Assembly: GCA_002353485.1 (NCBI GenBank)
Contig: DEJS01000016.1
Coordinates: forward strand, 23,288-87,287
Source: Prevotella sp. UBA2742
GTDB lineage: Bacteria; Bacteroidota; Bacteroidia; Bacteroidales; Bacteroidaceae
DNA: 64,000 nt
Reading direction: 5' to 3'
Both the position numbers and the translations under genes were made by a program. Positions 17,400 to 25,480 of this stretch are shown piece after piece; the stretch's first letter is position 1; each line of letters begins with the position of its first letter. A model generated the notes under the pieces. The model saw only the letters and a program-made list of their open reading frames with translations, ran no database searches and was not told the DNA's origin.

Positions 17400-18152
17400 T
17401 TAACCATTTAGCGTCAGCTCCACCGGGCAGTGGTCGGAGCCCAGGATGTCGGTATGGATGTCGGCGCTCAGGACGCTGGGCAGCAGGCACTGGGAGACGA
17501 CGAAGTAGTCGATGCGCCAGCCGGCGTTCTTCTGGCGTGCCTGGAATCGGTACGACCACCAGGAGTAGGTGACCTGTTCGGGGTGCAGCGTACGGAAGGT
17601 GTCTACGAAGCCATGGTCCAGCAGGGTGCTGAACTGCTGGCGCTCCTGGTCGGTGAAACCTGCGTTCTGGCGGTTGCTCTTGGGGTTCTTGAGGTCTATC
17701 TCCTGGTGGGCTACGTTGAGGTCGCCACAGAGAATGACGGGTTTCTGGCTGTCCAGCCGCTGCAGGTAGGCACGGAAGTCATTCTCCCACTGCATGCGGT
17801 AGTCCAGCCGGCGCAGACCGTCCTGCGAGTTGGGGGTGTAGCAGCATACCAGGTAGAAGCGGGGCATGTCGAGGGTGATGACGCGTCCCTCGTGGTCGTG
17901 AAGGTCGATGCCGATGCCGTAGCTGACGTTTAGGGGCTCGTGGCGCGTGTAGACGGCCGTGCCGGAGTAGCCTTTCTTGTCGGCATAGTTCCAGAACGAC
18001 CGGTAGCCCTCATACTGCAGGTCGAGCTGTCCTTGCTGTAGTTTTGTCTCCTGCAGGCAGAAGAAGTCTGCGTCGAGTGTCTTAAAGGCTTCGCTGAAGC
18101 CTTTTGTCTGGCAGGCCCTGAGGCCGTTCACGTTCCAGCTGATGAATTTCAT
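17400..18152 (-). CDS. xth: Exodeoxyribonuclease III
   Basis: AP endonuclease and 3'-exonuclease for base-excision repair. The 250-residue protein starts MKFISWNVNGLRAC at 18152; the frame is open for 20 codons further, but those residues lack conservation and the promoter TACCTTTG (complement of 18182-18189) lies inside that stretch. Motifs: LQETKLQ (metal-binding Glu), GDLNVAH, WRIDYFVVS and SDHCPVEL (catalytic His). Monocistronic. Confidence 0.95.
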   Translation of the reverse strand: MKFISWNVNGLRACQTKGFSEAFKTLDADFFCLQETKLQQGQLDLQYEGYRSFWNYADKKGYSGTAVYTRHEPLNVSYGIGIDLHDHEGRVITLDMPRFYLVCCYTPNSQDGLRRLDYRMQWENDFRAYLQRLDSQKPVILCGDLNVAHQEIDLKNPKSNRQNAGFTDQERQQFSTLLDHGFVDTFRTLHPEQVTYSWWSYRFQARQKNAGWRIDYFVVSQCLLPSVLSADIHTDILGSDHCPVELTLNG

Positions 18153-18181
18153 AGGGGTGGTGTTGCTTTGTTTTACGGCGC

Positions 18182-18302
18182 CAAAGGTACGAAGAAGAAA
18201 TAACGTGGACAAATAAATGGAGAAGAAAATACGGCGGCATCGGAAAAAATCGAGAAAAAAGTGTCTTGTTTTTGGTCAGTCCATTTCTTTTTATTACCTT
18301 TG
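18182..18302. promoter_or_regulatory. Divergent promoters for xth and the uronate operon
   Basis: The complement of 18182-18189 reads TACCTTTG for xth. On the plus strand TACCTTTG at 18295-18302 lies 48 bases before the ATG of the EIIC gene at 18351. Confidence 0.6.
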
Positions 18303-18350
18303 CACCCAAATAGACTAAAACAAACAAAGAAATATCGTTATTTAAAAACA

Positions 18351-19718
18351 ATGGAACAAGTCTTTAGTTACATTATCAGTTTGGGCGCGTCGGTGATGAT
18401 GCCCATTCTGTTCACTATCATCGGCCTGTGCATAGGTCTGAAGTTCGGCCGTTCGCTGAAGTCGGGCCTGTACGTCGGCGTGGGTTTCGTAGGACTGGGC
18501 ATCGTGACGGCACTGCTGACCACGAACTTCGGCGGTCCGCTGAGCGAGATTTCCGAGCTCTACGGCCTGCAGCTGAAGGTGTTCGACATGGGCTGGCCGG
18601 CAGCCGCCGCCGTGGCCTACAATACGGCAGTGGGAGCGCTGATCATCCCCATCTGTCTGGGCGTCAACTTCCTGTTGCTCATCACCGGCTGTACGCGTAC
18701 CGTGAACATAGACCTGTGGAACTACTGGCACTTTGCCTTTATAGGGGCCGTGGCCTACTTCGTCATGGGCCAGTCGCTGGCATGGGGATACTTTGCAGCC
18801 ATCGTGTGCTACATCGTAACGCTGGTGATGGCCGACCTGACGGCAGACAAGTTCCAGGAATACTACCCCGAGTGGAAGGGCATCTCCATTCCGCAGCCCT
18901 TCTGCCAGAGTTTCGTGCCCTTTGCACTCGTCATAGGCAAGGCCCTTGACATGATACCGGGCTTTGAGAAGCTGAACATCGACGCCGAGGGTATGAAGAA
19001 GAAGTTCGGCGTCATGGGCGAGCCGCTCATCCTGGGTGTCATCGTGGGCTGTCTGATAGGAGCCCTGGCACAGCTCGACATCAAGAAGGTGCTCTTCCTC
19101 GGTGTCACCATGGGTGCCGTCATGGAGCTCATTCCGCGCATCACCTCGCTCTTTATAGAAGGCCTCAAACCCATCGCCGAGAAGACACAGGAGGTGGTGA
19201 AGCAGAAGTTCAACGGCAAGAAAGTGTACATAGGCATGTCGCCCGCCGTGGTCATCGGTCACCCCACGACACTGGTGGTCAGCCTGCTGCTCATACCCGT
19301 GGCGCTTGGACTGGCCGTAGCACTGCCTGGCAACCAGTTCCTGCCGCTGGCATCGCTGGCAGGCATGTTCTACCTGTTCCCCATGGTGCTGCCATTTACC
19401 AAGGGTAACGTGGTCAAGACGTTCATCATCGGACTCGTGGCACTGGCCATCGGACTGTACTTCGTCACCGACATGGCTCCGGCCTTCACACAGGCGGCAC
19501 ACACGGTGTTCGAACAGACAGGCGACAAGGCTGCTGACATTCCGGCAGGCTTCGAGGGCGGTGCCCTCGACTTCGCCTCAAGTCTCTTCGGGTGGGTCAT
19601 ATACAAATGCGTGGCATACCTGGAATGGATTGGGGCTGCCGTCCTGACCGCCGTCACCATCGGCATGGTGGTGTGGAACCGCATGCGCATAGCCCGCGAG
19701 AACAAGAATGCCAAGTAA
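18351..19718 (+). CDS. PTS EIIC, galactitol (GAT) family, orphan
   Basis: A 455-residue integral membrane protein with about ten hydrophobic segments, of the EIIC-GAT family (SLGASVMMPILFTIIGLCIG; KFGVMGEPLILGVIVGCLIG; VIGHPTTLVVSLLLIPVALG). The start is the ATG at 18351 behind the promoter at 18295; upstream in-frame codons are inside the promoter. In classical systems this subunit moves a polyol or pentitol while EIIB phosphorylates it. No EIIA, EIIB, HPr or EI gene is nearby, so it may work as a non-phosphorylating permease. It leads an operon with kduI (20 bases on) and an ExuT-like transporter, pointing to a uronate-related substrate. Confidence 0.85.
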   Translation: MEQVFSYIISLGASVMMPILFTIIGLCIGLKFGRSLKSGLYVGVGFVGLGIVTALLTTNFGGPLSEISELYGLQLKVFDMGWPAAAAVAYNTAVGALIIPICLGVNFLLLITGCTRTVNIDLWNYWHFAFIGAVAYFVMGQSLAWGYFAAIVCYIVTLVMADLTADKFQEYYPEWKGISIPQPFCQSFVPFALVIGKALDMIPGFEKLNIDAEGMKKKFGVMGEPLILGVIVGCLIGALAQLDIKKVLFLGVTMGAVMELIPRITSLFIEGLKPIAEKTQEVVKQKFNGKKVYIGMSPAVVIGHPTTLVVSLLLIPVALGLAVALPGNQFLPLASLAGMFYLFPMVLPFTKGNVVKTFIIGLVALAIGLYFVTDMAPAFTQAAHTVFEQTGDKAADIPAGFEGGALDFASSLFGWVIYKCVAYLEWIGAAVLTAVTIGMVVWNRMRIARENKNAK

Positions 19719-19738
19719 TTATTAATAGTAAAGCATAT

Positions 19739-20716
19739 ATGAAAAAGAGAACATTTCTTTCCTTAGCGCTGCTGGCAGTGACGATGGCGTCGCAGGCCCA
19801 GCAGGACGTGAAGTTCCAGACGGCCTGTCACCCCGACGACGTGAAGCACTACGACACAGAGAAACTGCGCGACCGCTTCGTAATGGAGAAGGTAATGGAG
19901 GCCGACAAGATTCACCTGACCTACTCGCACTACGACCGTTTCATCTTCGGCGGGGCCATGCCTGTCAACAAGACACTGAAGCTGGAGAACTTCCTCGAGC
20001 TGGGACTCGACGTCGATCCTGGCATCAAGGACAAGTACTTCCTCTACAACCGAGAGTTGGGCGTGGTGAACTGTGGCCAGGGTGATGGCTGGGTCATCGT
20101 CGACGGCAAGGAATATGCGCTGGCTCCAAAAGAGGCACTCTACATCGGACGCGGACACATAGCAAAGGACAAGGACGTGAACAAGGTGGTGGAGTTCCGC
20201 TCGAAGGACGCCAAGAACCCGGCCAAGTTCTATCTGAACTCGGCTACGGCACACCAGCACTATAAGACGCAGTGGATTACACTGGACGGACGTAAAGGCT
20301 CGCTGAAGGCCGCCGTATGGGGACCCGTGGGAAGCCTCGAGGAGTGTAACAACCGCACCGTATATAAGCTCATTGTCAACGACGTGCTGGAGGAAGGCCC
20401 CTGTCAGCTGCAGCTCGGACTGACACAGCTGAACCCGGGAGCCGCATGGAACACCATGCCGCCGCACACACACGGCCGTCGCATAGAGGCTTACTACTAC
20501 TTTAACCTGCCCGAGGACCAGACCATAGCCCACATTATGGGCGAACCCAAGGAGAGTAGGGTGGTATGGCTGCACAACGAGCAGGCCATCATGTCGCCAG
20601 AGTGGTCAATACACGCCGCTGCCGGCACTTACTACTACACCTTCATCTGGGGTATGGCAGGCGAAAACCTCTTTTATAACGACAAGGACAATATTCCTGT
20701 AGTCGACCTGAAATAG
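19739..20716 (+). CDS. kduI: 5-dehydro-4-deoxy-D-glucuronate isomerase with signal peptide
   Basis: KduI interconverts 4-deoxy-L-threo-5-hexosulose uronate and 3-deoxy-D-glycero-2,5-hexodiulosonate, downstream of pectate or glycosaminoglycan lyases. Conserved pieces: SHYDRFIFGGAMPVNKTLKL, FFLNRELG-like FLYNRELGVVN, zinc ligands in PPHTHGRRIEAYYYF and the later His in WSIHAAAGTYYYTFIWGMAGEN (kept here as adjacent motifs). Unlike the usual cytoplasmic enzyme of about 278 residues, this 325-residue protein begins MKKRTFLSLALLAVTMASQA, a clear Sec signal peptide, so it is predicted to be periplasmic. The ATG at 19739 was chosen because it opens the signal peptide and follows the EIIC stop by 20 bases. 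Confidence 0.9.
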   Translation: MKKRTFLSLALLAVTMASQAQQDVKFQTACHPDDVKHYDTEKLRDRFVMEKVMEADKIHLTYSHYDRFIFGGAMPVNKTLKLENFLELGLDVDPGIKDKYFLYNRELGVVNCGQGDGWVIVDGKEYALAPKEALYIGRGHIAKDKDVNKVVEFRSKDAKNPAKFYLNSATAHQHYKTQWITLDGRKGSLKAAVWGPVGSLEECNNRTVYKLIVNDVLEEGPCQLQLGLTQLNPGAAWNTMPPHTHGRRIEAYYYFNLPEDQTIAHIMGEPKESRVVWLHNEQAIMSPEWSIHAAAGTYYYTFIWGMAGENLFYNDKDNIPVVDLK

Positions 20717-20747
20717 TTAAACGGAATAAGTATAAACTAGAAATATT

Positions 20748-22205
20748 ATGGCTCCTGTACAAACAACAAAAATGTCCAACTGGCGTTGGGTCATTTGCGC
20801 GTTGCTGTTTCTTGCAACGACAGTCAACTACATGGACCGTCAGGTCCTGTCATTAACATGGAAGGACTTCATAGCCCCAGAGTTTCATTGGAACGACAAC
20901 GACTATGGTACCATTACGGGTTGGTTCTCCATCTTCTATGCCATTGCCAACCTCTTTGCCGGTAAGTTCATCGACTGGATGGGCACCAAGAAAGGATATC
21001 TGATAGCCATCTTCGTATGGTCAACGGGTGCCGTAATGCACGCTGGCTGCGGCTGGGTGGCCATGAACATCGAGGGCTACGACTCTATCGAGGCACTGCG
21101 TATGGTGCAGGCCGGCTCTGATGCTGCCGTGGCTATCGCTACCGTCTCGGTATGGCTGTTCCTCTCCTGCCGTATGATTCTGGCCCTTGGTGAGGCAGGC
21201 AACTTCCCTGCTGCCATTAAGGTCACGGCAGAGTACTTCCCCAAGAAGGACCGTGCCTTCTCCACCAGTATCTTCAACAGCGGCGCCTCGGTGGGTGCGT
21301 TGGCAGCTCCTGCCACCATTCCCCTGCTGGCCCGTGCATGGGGCTGGGAGATGGCCTTCGTCATCATTGGTGCTCTGGGATATGTCTGGATGGCCCTGTG
21401 GATATGGGCATACGACAAGCCTGCCAAGAACAAGCGCGTCAACCAGGCAGAGCTGAACTACATTGAGCAGGACAACGACCTGGCCGACGTGCAGAACCAT
21501 CAGGAAGCCAAGGAGGAGAAGACCATCCCCTTCTGGCAGTGTTTCAAGTACAAGCAGACCTGGTCGTTCATCGTGGGTAAGTTTATGACCGACGGCGTTT
21601 GGTGGTTCTTCCTGTTCTGGGCTCCGGCATACTTCTCTGACCAGTATGGCTATACTTCTGACTCGGCCATGGGTATCGCACTCATCTTCACGCTCTATGC
21701 CATCTGTACCGTGCTTTCTATCGGAGGCGGATACCTGCCCAAAATATTCGTCGAGAAATACGGCATGAACCCCTATGCCGGTCGTATGCGCGCCATGCTT
21801 ATCTTTGCATGCTTCCCCGTGCTCGGACTCTTTGCACAGCCTCTGGGTACCTACAGCGCGTGGTGGCCGGCCATTCTTATCGGTCTGCTGGGCGCCGGTC
21901 ACCAGTCATGGTCGGCTAACATCTTCTCTACCGTGGGCGATATGTTCCCCAAGTCCACCATTGGCACTATCACAGGTATAGGCTCGATGGCCGGTGGCGT
22001 GGGCTCGTTCCTCATCAACAAGGGCTCGGGTATGTTCTTCACATGGGCCGACGGACAGGGAGGTGCCTTCTCGTTCTTCGGCTTCGATGGGAAGCCCGCT
22101 GCCTACATGGTGGTGTTCTGCATCTGTGCCGTGGCATACCTCATCGGATGGTGTATCATGAAGGCCCTTGTGCCTAAGTACAAGCCCATCGTGGTAGAAG
22201 ACTAA
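20748..22205 (+). CDS. MFS transporter, hexuronate (ExuT)-like
   Basis: A 485-residue, twelve-helix major facilitator of the anion:cation symporter branch. N-terminal VNYMDRQVLSLTWKDF (family motif NYxDRxxLS), GWFSIFYAIANLFAGKFIDW (MFS motif A region) and RMILALGEAGNFPAAIK are typical of ExuT/GarP proteins that import galacturonate or glucuronate. Third gene of the uronate operon, 31 bases after kduI and followed by a strong terminator. The precise substrate is inferred from kduI. Confidence 0.88.
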   Translation: MAPVQTTKMSNWRWVICALLFLATTVNYMDRQVLSLTWKDFIAPEFHWNDNDYGTITGWFSIFYAIANLFAGKFIDWMGTKKGYLIAIFVWSTGAVMHAGCGWVAMNIEGYDSIEALRMVQAGSDAAVAIATVSVWLFLSCRMILALGEAGNFPAAIKVTAEYFPKKDRAFSTSIFNSGASVGALAAPATIPLLARAWGWEMAFVIIGALGYVWMALWIWAYDKPAKNKRVNQAELNYIEQDNDLADVQNHQEAKEEKTIPFWQCFKYKQTWSFIVGKFMTDGVWWFFLFWAPAYFSDQYGYTSDSAMGIALIFTLYAICTVLSIGGGYLPKIFVEKYGMNPYAGRMRAMLIFACFPVLGLFAQPLGTYSAWWPAILIGLLGAGHQSWSANIFSTVGDMFPKSTIGTITGIGSMAGGVGSFLINKGSGMFFTWADGQGGAFSFFGFDGKPAAYMVVFCICAVAYLIGWCIMKALVPKYKPIVVED

Positions 22206-22232
22206 ATATGACGGTCTGATAGAACAGAAAAG

Positions 22233-22263
22233 AGTCTCCCGTAAGGTCGGGGGACTTTTTTTT
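22233..22263 (+). terminator. Rho-independent terminator of the uronate operon
   Basis: AGTCTCCCG (22233-22241) pairs with CGGGGGACT (22248-22256 region) with one G-U pair, followed by a run of seven T. Confidence 0.88.
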
Positions 22264-22271
22264 GTCTTTTT

Positions 22272-22304
22272 CTTTGGTAGTATGGCAGAAAAGTAGTAAA
22301 TTTG
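22272..22304 (+). promoter_or_regulatory. Promoter of the propeller-sensor/GH31 operon
   Basis: TTTGG near 22273 and TAAATTTG at 22297-22304 are about 20 bases apart, a fit to the two-part Bacteroidetes promoter. The ATG follows 32 bases later. Confidence 0.6.
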
Positions 22305-22336
22305 CCGAACAGTAACTATAATAAGCAACTACTGAT

Positions 22337-25300
22337 ATGATACGAAAGACTATACTGGCATTGGTCATTACTATGCTCCTGCCCGTGGTGGCACAGGCAG
22401 GGGTGCCCGATATTAAGTTCCGCAGGCTGGACACCCGCAACGGATTGTCAAACTCGCAGGTGAACTGCGTCTATCGCGACTCGCGAGGCTATGTGTGGAT
22501 AGGCACGGCATATGGTCTGAACCGTTATGACGGCTATCGCGTGAAGACCTTCTTCTCGAACATGCGTGACACGACGACCATGCGCGACAACTACACAGAG
22601 CAGATTATGGAGGACGTCGAAGGACGCCTGTGGCTTAAACAGGGCATGAACTACTGTGTCTATGACCCCGTGACAGAGACCTTCGAGCGCGACGTTACGC
22701 GCATCGTAGAAAAGTTCCTCCCGGGGCGCAATGCCGTGGAGCGTGTCTATATTGACCACGACAAGAACTACTGGATAAAGTTTTACGAAGAAGGCATCTT
22801 CTGCTATAATGTCAAGTCGAAGAAGGTGACCGAGTTCAAGATGGGCTATGGGCCGAACCAGATCAAGGAGCACTACGGCATTGCTGCCATGACGGACTAT
22901 CCCTCAGGACTGGTCATCATGACCTATACGGGCGAGCTGCTGTGCCTGAACGGGAAAAAGGGTACCATAGAGTGGGAGAACGCCTGGATGCACGACCATG
23001 GCGTGCTACAGAGCCAGAACTACCGGTTGCTTATCGACAACGAGGAGAACCTCTACGTCGTTGCCGAGCACTATACCTTCATCTACGTCAAGAAAGAGAA
23101 CCGCTGGTATTCCACCGTGCGCGAGCTGATGCTGTCGAAAGGTATCGAGGGCCTGCCCGAGGGCCTGCAGGTGTGGGATGTCAAGATAGACCACAAGGGT
23201 CGCTTCTGGGTGGCCACCGACCATGAGGGCATGTTTGTCATCGACCCCAAGGACAGGGTGTTCAAGCAGTTCCTGAATAATAAGTTCGATGAGTCGACCA
23301 TCAGCGATAACACCCCACGCCAGATTTATGTCGATGGCGAGGGGCGCATCTGGGTGTCCACCTACAAGAATGGTGTCAACGAGTACAAGGAAGGTCCCAC
23401 CAGCATTCGTAGTCTCGACTTCTTGGGCGACATCAATACCGTGGTGGAAGACCGCCACGGGCTCTACTGGATAGGCAGCAACACTCAGGGCATCATGGTC
23501 TACGACCCCAAGACCGCTCAGGTGGTGGCCCACTACACAAAGGCCAATAGCAACCTCTCTGCCGATGTCATGGTGGGCAGCTGTGTGGCCAGCGACGGCA
23601 GCATCTGGTTTGGCTCCTATAACGGAGGACTGGTACGATGCATACCCTCGAAGGAAGCCCCACACCAGGCTACCATCGTCAACTGGCGTACCACCGGTGC
23701 AGCTGACGGACTGGCCACCAACAACGTGTGGAGCGTCACCGAAGACCATTGGCACCGTATATGGATAGCCACCCTGGGAGGAGGTATCCAGATGCTCGAC
23801 CTGAAGACAGGGAAGTTCCGTTCCTGGAACCAGAAGAACGTCCCAGGGCTGCCCAGCGACTATATGACCAGCGTATGGTGGATAAAGAAAGGATGGCTCA
23901 TGGTGGGCACCAGCTGGTTCTGGTGTTTCGTCAACCCTGTGACGGGTAAGGTGGCCAACCGTGTGTTGCCACAGACCGAGAATCTGCCCAACAACATGGG
24001 TTCTTCGTCGTGTGTCATTGAAGACTCGCGAGGGCTCATCTGGCAGGGCTCTGCATCGGGGGCGGCCGTCTACGACCAAAAGACCAAGAAGGTATGGCTG
24101 CTCGACATGTCGCACGGACTCTTTGGCTCCAGCATAGGCTCCATCCTCGAAGACAAGAGTCATACCATGTGGGTGGTCACCGACCATGGCGTGTCGAAGG
24201 TGCTCCCAGAGAAACTGGAGAACGGCGACTGGCACTTCACCGTGCGAAGCTATAACAACCGTGACGGACTGCAGCAGGAGACCTACAACCAGCGTTCCAC
24301 CTGTCTGACGCACGACGGGCTGATACTTATCGGAGGACAGGGAGGACTGGACATCATCAACCCGAAGGCGCTGTCTGACGTCAAGAGCAAGGAACGCCCC
24401 ATCTTCAGCGGACTGCAACTCTTCGACGAGGACGTCCCCGTGGGCCGCGAAGTCGACGGACGTGTCATCCTGGACGAAGCCCTCGACGTCTGTCGCGAGA
24501 TTACCCTAAAGTTCAACGACCAGTTCACCATCCAGCTGGCCAGCGACGCTGGCAACGTCAACAACGGCAAGCGCTTTGTCTATATGCTGGAAGGGTTCAA
24601 CGACAACTGGGTGAAGACCTCCGAGCTGAACCCCAACATTACCTATAACTCGTTGCGTGCCGGCAGCTACACCCTGCACGTGCGCATGCTCAACGACGAC
24701 GGCACCTTCGGCGAAGAGGAGAGCACGCTCGACATCACCATACGTCCGGCACTTTGGCGCACCCGTTGGATGGTGCTGCTCTATATGCTTATCATCGCTG
24801 TCGTTGCCTGGTGGTGGCACAAGTGGTACCAGCGTCGTCAGGACGAGCGTATGAAGGCACTCAACCTGCAACGCGAGACGGAGAAGATGCAGTGGATGAG
24901 CGAGATGCGCATGCAGATGACCAAGGAGCAGCATGACAGCAATGGCGGTCCACGGCAGACCGTAGCCGGACAGGAGAAGGAATCCCTACAGCTCAGTTGC
25001 ACCCGTACCAATCTGGTGCACGACGTCAAGCACATCTGCAAGGACTTTGCTGCCAGCTCAGCAGGAAAGAAGTGCAAGCTGACGTGTCGTTCGCTGATTG
25101 ACGAGATTGACGCCAACATCGACTATGGCCGCCTGGAGGAGGCGCTGACCATCCTGTTGGGCAACTCCGTCAGGTTCTCGCCGGGCAACTGCCAGATTAA
25201 CGTCAACCTGGGACGTGTAGGCAAGGACAAAGCCGTCATACAGGTGGCCGACAACGGCATAGGCATCCGTGACGAGTTCAAAGCAACGGCCTTCGAGCCC

Positions 25301-25471
25301 ATGGTAGGCAGCGAGGGCATCGGATTAGACAGAGTAAAAGACATCGTCGTGGCCCACGGCGGCACCATACGTCTGGAGGACAACCCGGGCGGCGGCACCG
25401 TCTTCGTCATCACCCTGCCCGTCGAAGCAGAGGTAGAAGTAGAGGAAGCAGTGTTAATGGACGATGAGTAA
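22337..25471 (+). CDS. Propeller sensor with HATPase domain but reduced DHp (degenerate hybrid two-component sensor)
   Basis: A 1044-residue protein: signal peptide (to about residue 21), two-component regulator propeller repeats (about 25-700; for example GLSNSQVNCVYRDSRGYVWI), a Y_Y_Y domain (about 735-800), one transmembrane helix (about 808-828) and a cytoplasmic part. The histidine-kinase ATPase domain is intact: N-box LTILLGNSVRFSPG, G1 DNGIGI, G2 GSEGIGLDRVKDIVVAHGG. But the dimerisation/phosphoacceptor domain that should precede it is reduced to about 70 residues without a HExRTP-type motif (only EQHDSNGGP). Receiver and AraC domains of a normal HTCS are absent. It is followed 9 bases later by a paralogue with the opposite losses, then by a GH31 gene; it probably senses the oligosaccharide cleaved by that enzyme. 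Confidence 0.85.
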   Translation: MIRKTILALVITMLLPVVAQAGVPDIKFRRLDTRNGLSNSQVNCVYRDSRGYVWIGTAYGLNRYDGYRVKTFFSNMRDTTTMRDNYTEQIMEDVEGRLWLKQGMNYCVYDPVTETFERDVTRIVEKFLPGRNAVERVYIDHDKNYWIKFYEEGIFCYNVKSKKVTEFKMGYGPNQIKEHYGIAAMTDYPSGLVIMTYTGELLCLNGKKGTIEWENAWMHDHGVLQSQNYRLLIDNEENLYVVAEHYTFIYVKKENRWYSTVRELMLSKGIEGLPEGLQVWDVKIDHKGRFWVATDHEGMFVIDPKDRVFKQFLNNKFDESTISDNTPRQIYVDGEGRIWVSTYKNGVNEYKEGPTSIRSLDFLGDINTVVEDRHGLYWIGSNTQGIMVYDPKTAQVVAHYTKANSNLSADVMVGSCVASDGSIWFGSYNGGLVRCIPSKEAPHQATIVNWRTTGAADGLATNNVWSVTEDHWHRIWIATLGGGIQMLDLKTGKFRSWNQKNVPGLPSDYMTSVWWIKKGWLMVGTSWFWCFVNPVTGKVANRVLPQTENLPNNMGSSSCVIEDSRGLIWQGSASGAAVYDQKTKKVWLLDMSHGLFGSSIGSILEDKSHTMWVVTDHGVSKVLPEKLENGDWHFTVRSYNNRDGLQQETYNQRSTCLTHDGLILIGGQGGLDIINPKALSDVKSKERPIFSGLQLFDEDVPVGREVDGRVILDEALDVCREITLKFNDQFTIQLASDAGNVNNGKRFVYMLEGFNDNWVKTSELNPNITYNSLRAGSYTLHVRMLNDDGTFGEEESTLDITIRPALWRTRWMVLLYMLIIAVVAWWWHKWYQRRQDERMKALNLQRETEKMQWMSEMRMQMTKEQHDSNGGPRQTVAGQEKESLQLSCTRTNLVHDVKHICKDFAASSAGKKCKLTCRSLIDEIDANIDYGRLEEALTILLGNSVRFSPGNCQINVNLGRVGKDKAVIQVADNGIGIRDEFKATAFEPMVGSEGIGLDRVKDIVVAHGGTIRLEDNPGGGTVFVITLPVEAEVEVEEAVLMDDE

Positions 25472-25480
25472 CGGCGTATC

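Noticed and set aside
18153..18212. Longer N-terminus for xth (20 codons)
   Set aside because: The promoter element lies inside this stretch and exonuclease III proteins start at MKFISWNVNG.
18351..19718. Complete PTS system
   Set aside because: Only the EIIC subunit is found; neighbouring genes are KduI and an MFS transporter.
23006..24418. Long minus-strand frame (470 codons) antisense to the first propeller sensor
   Set aside because: Antisense frames in GC-rich genes are often open; no domain or promoter supports it. The same applies to the minus-strand frames at 26132-27670, 28941-30296 and 42656-43996.
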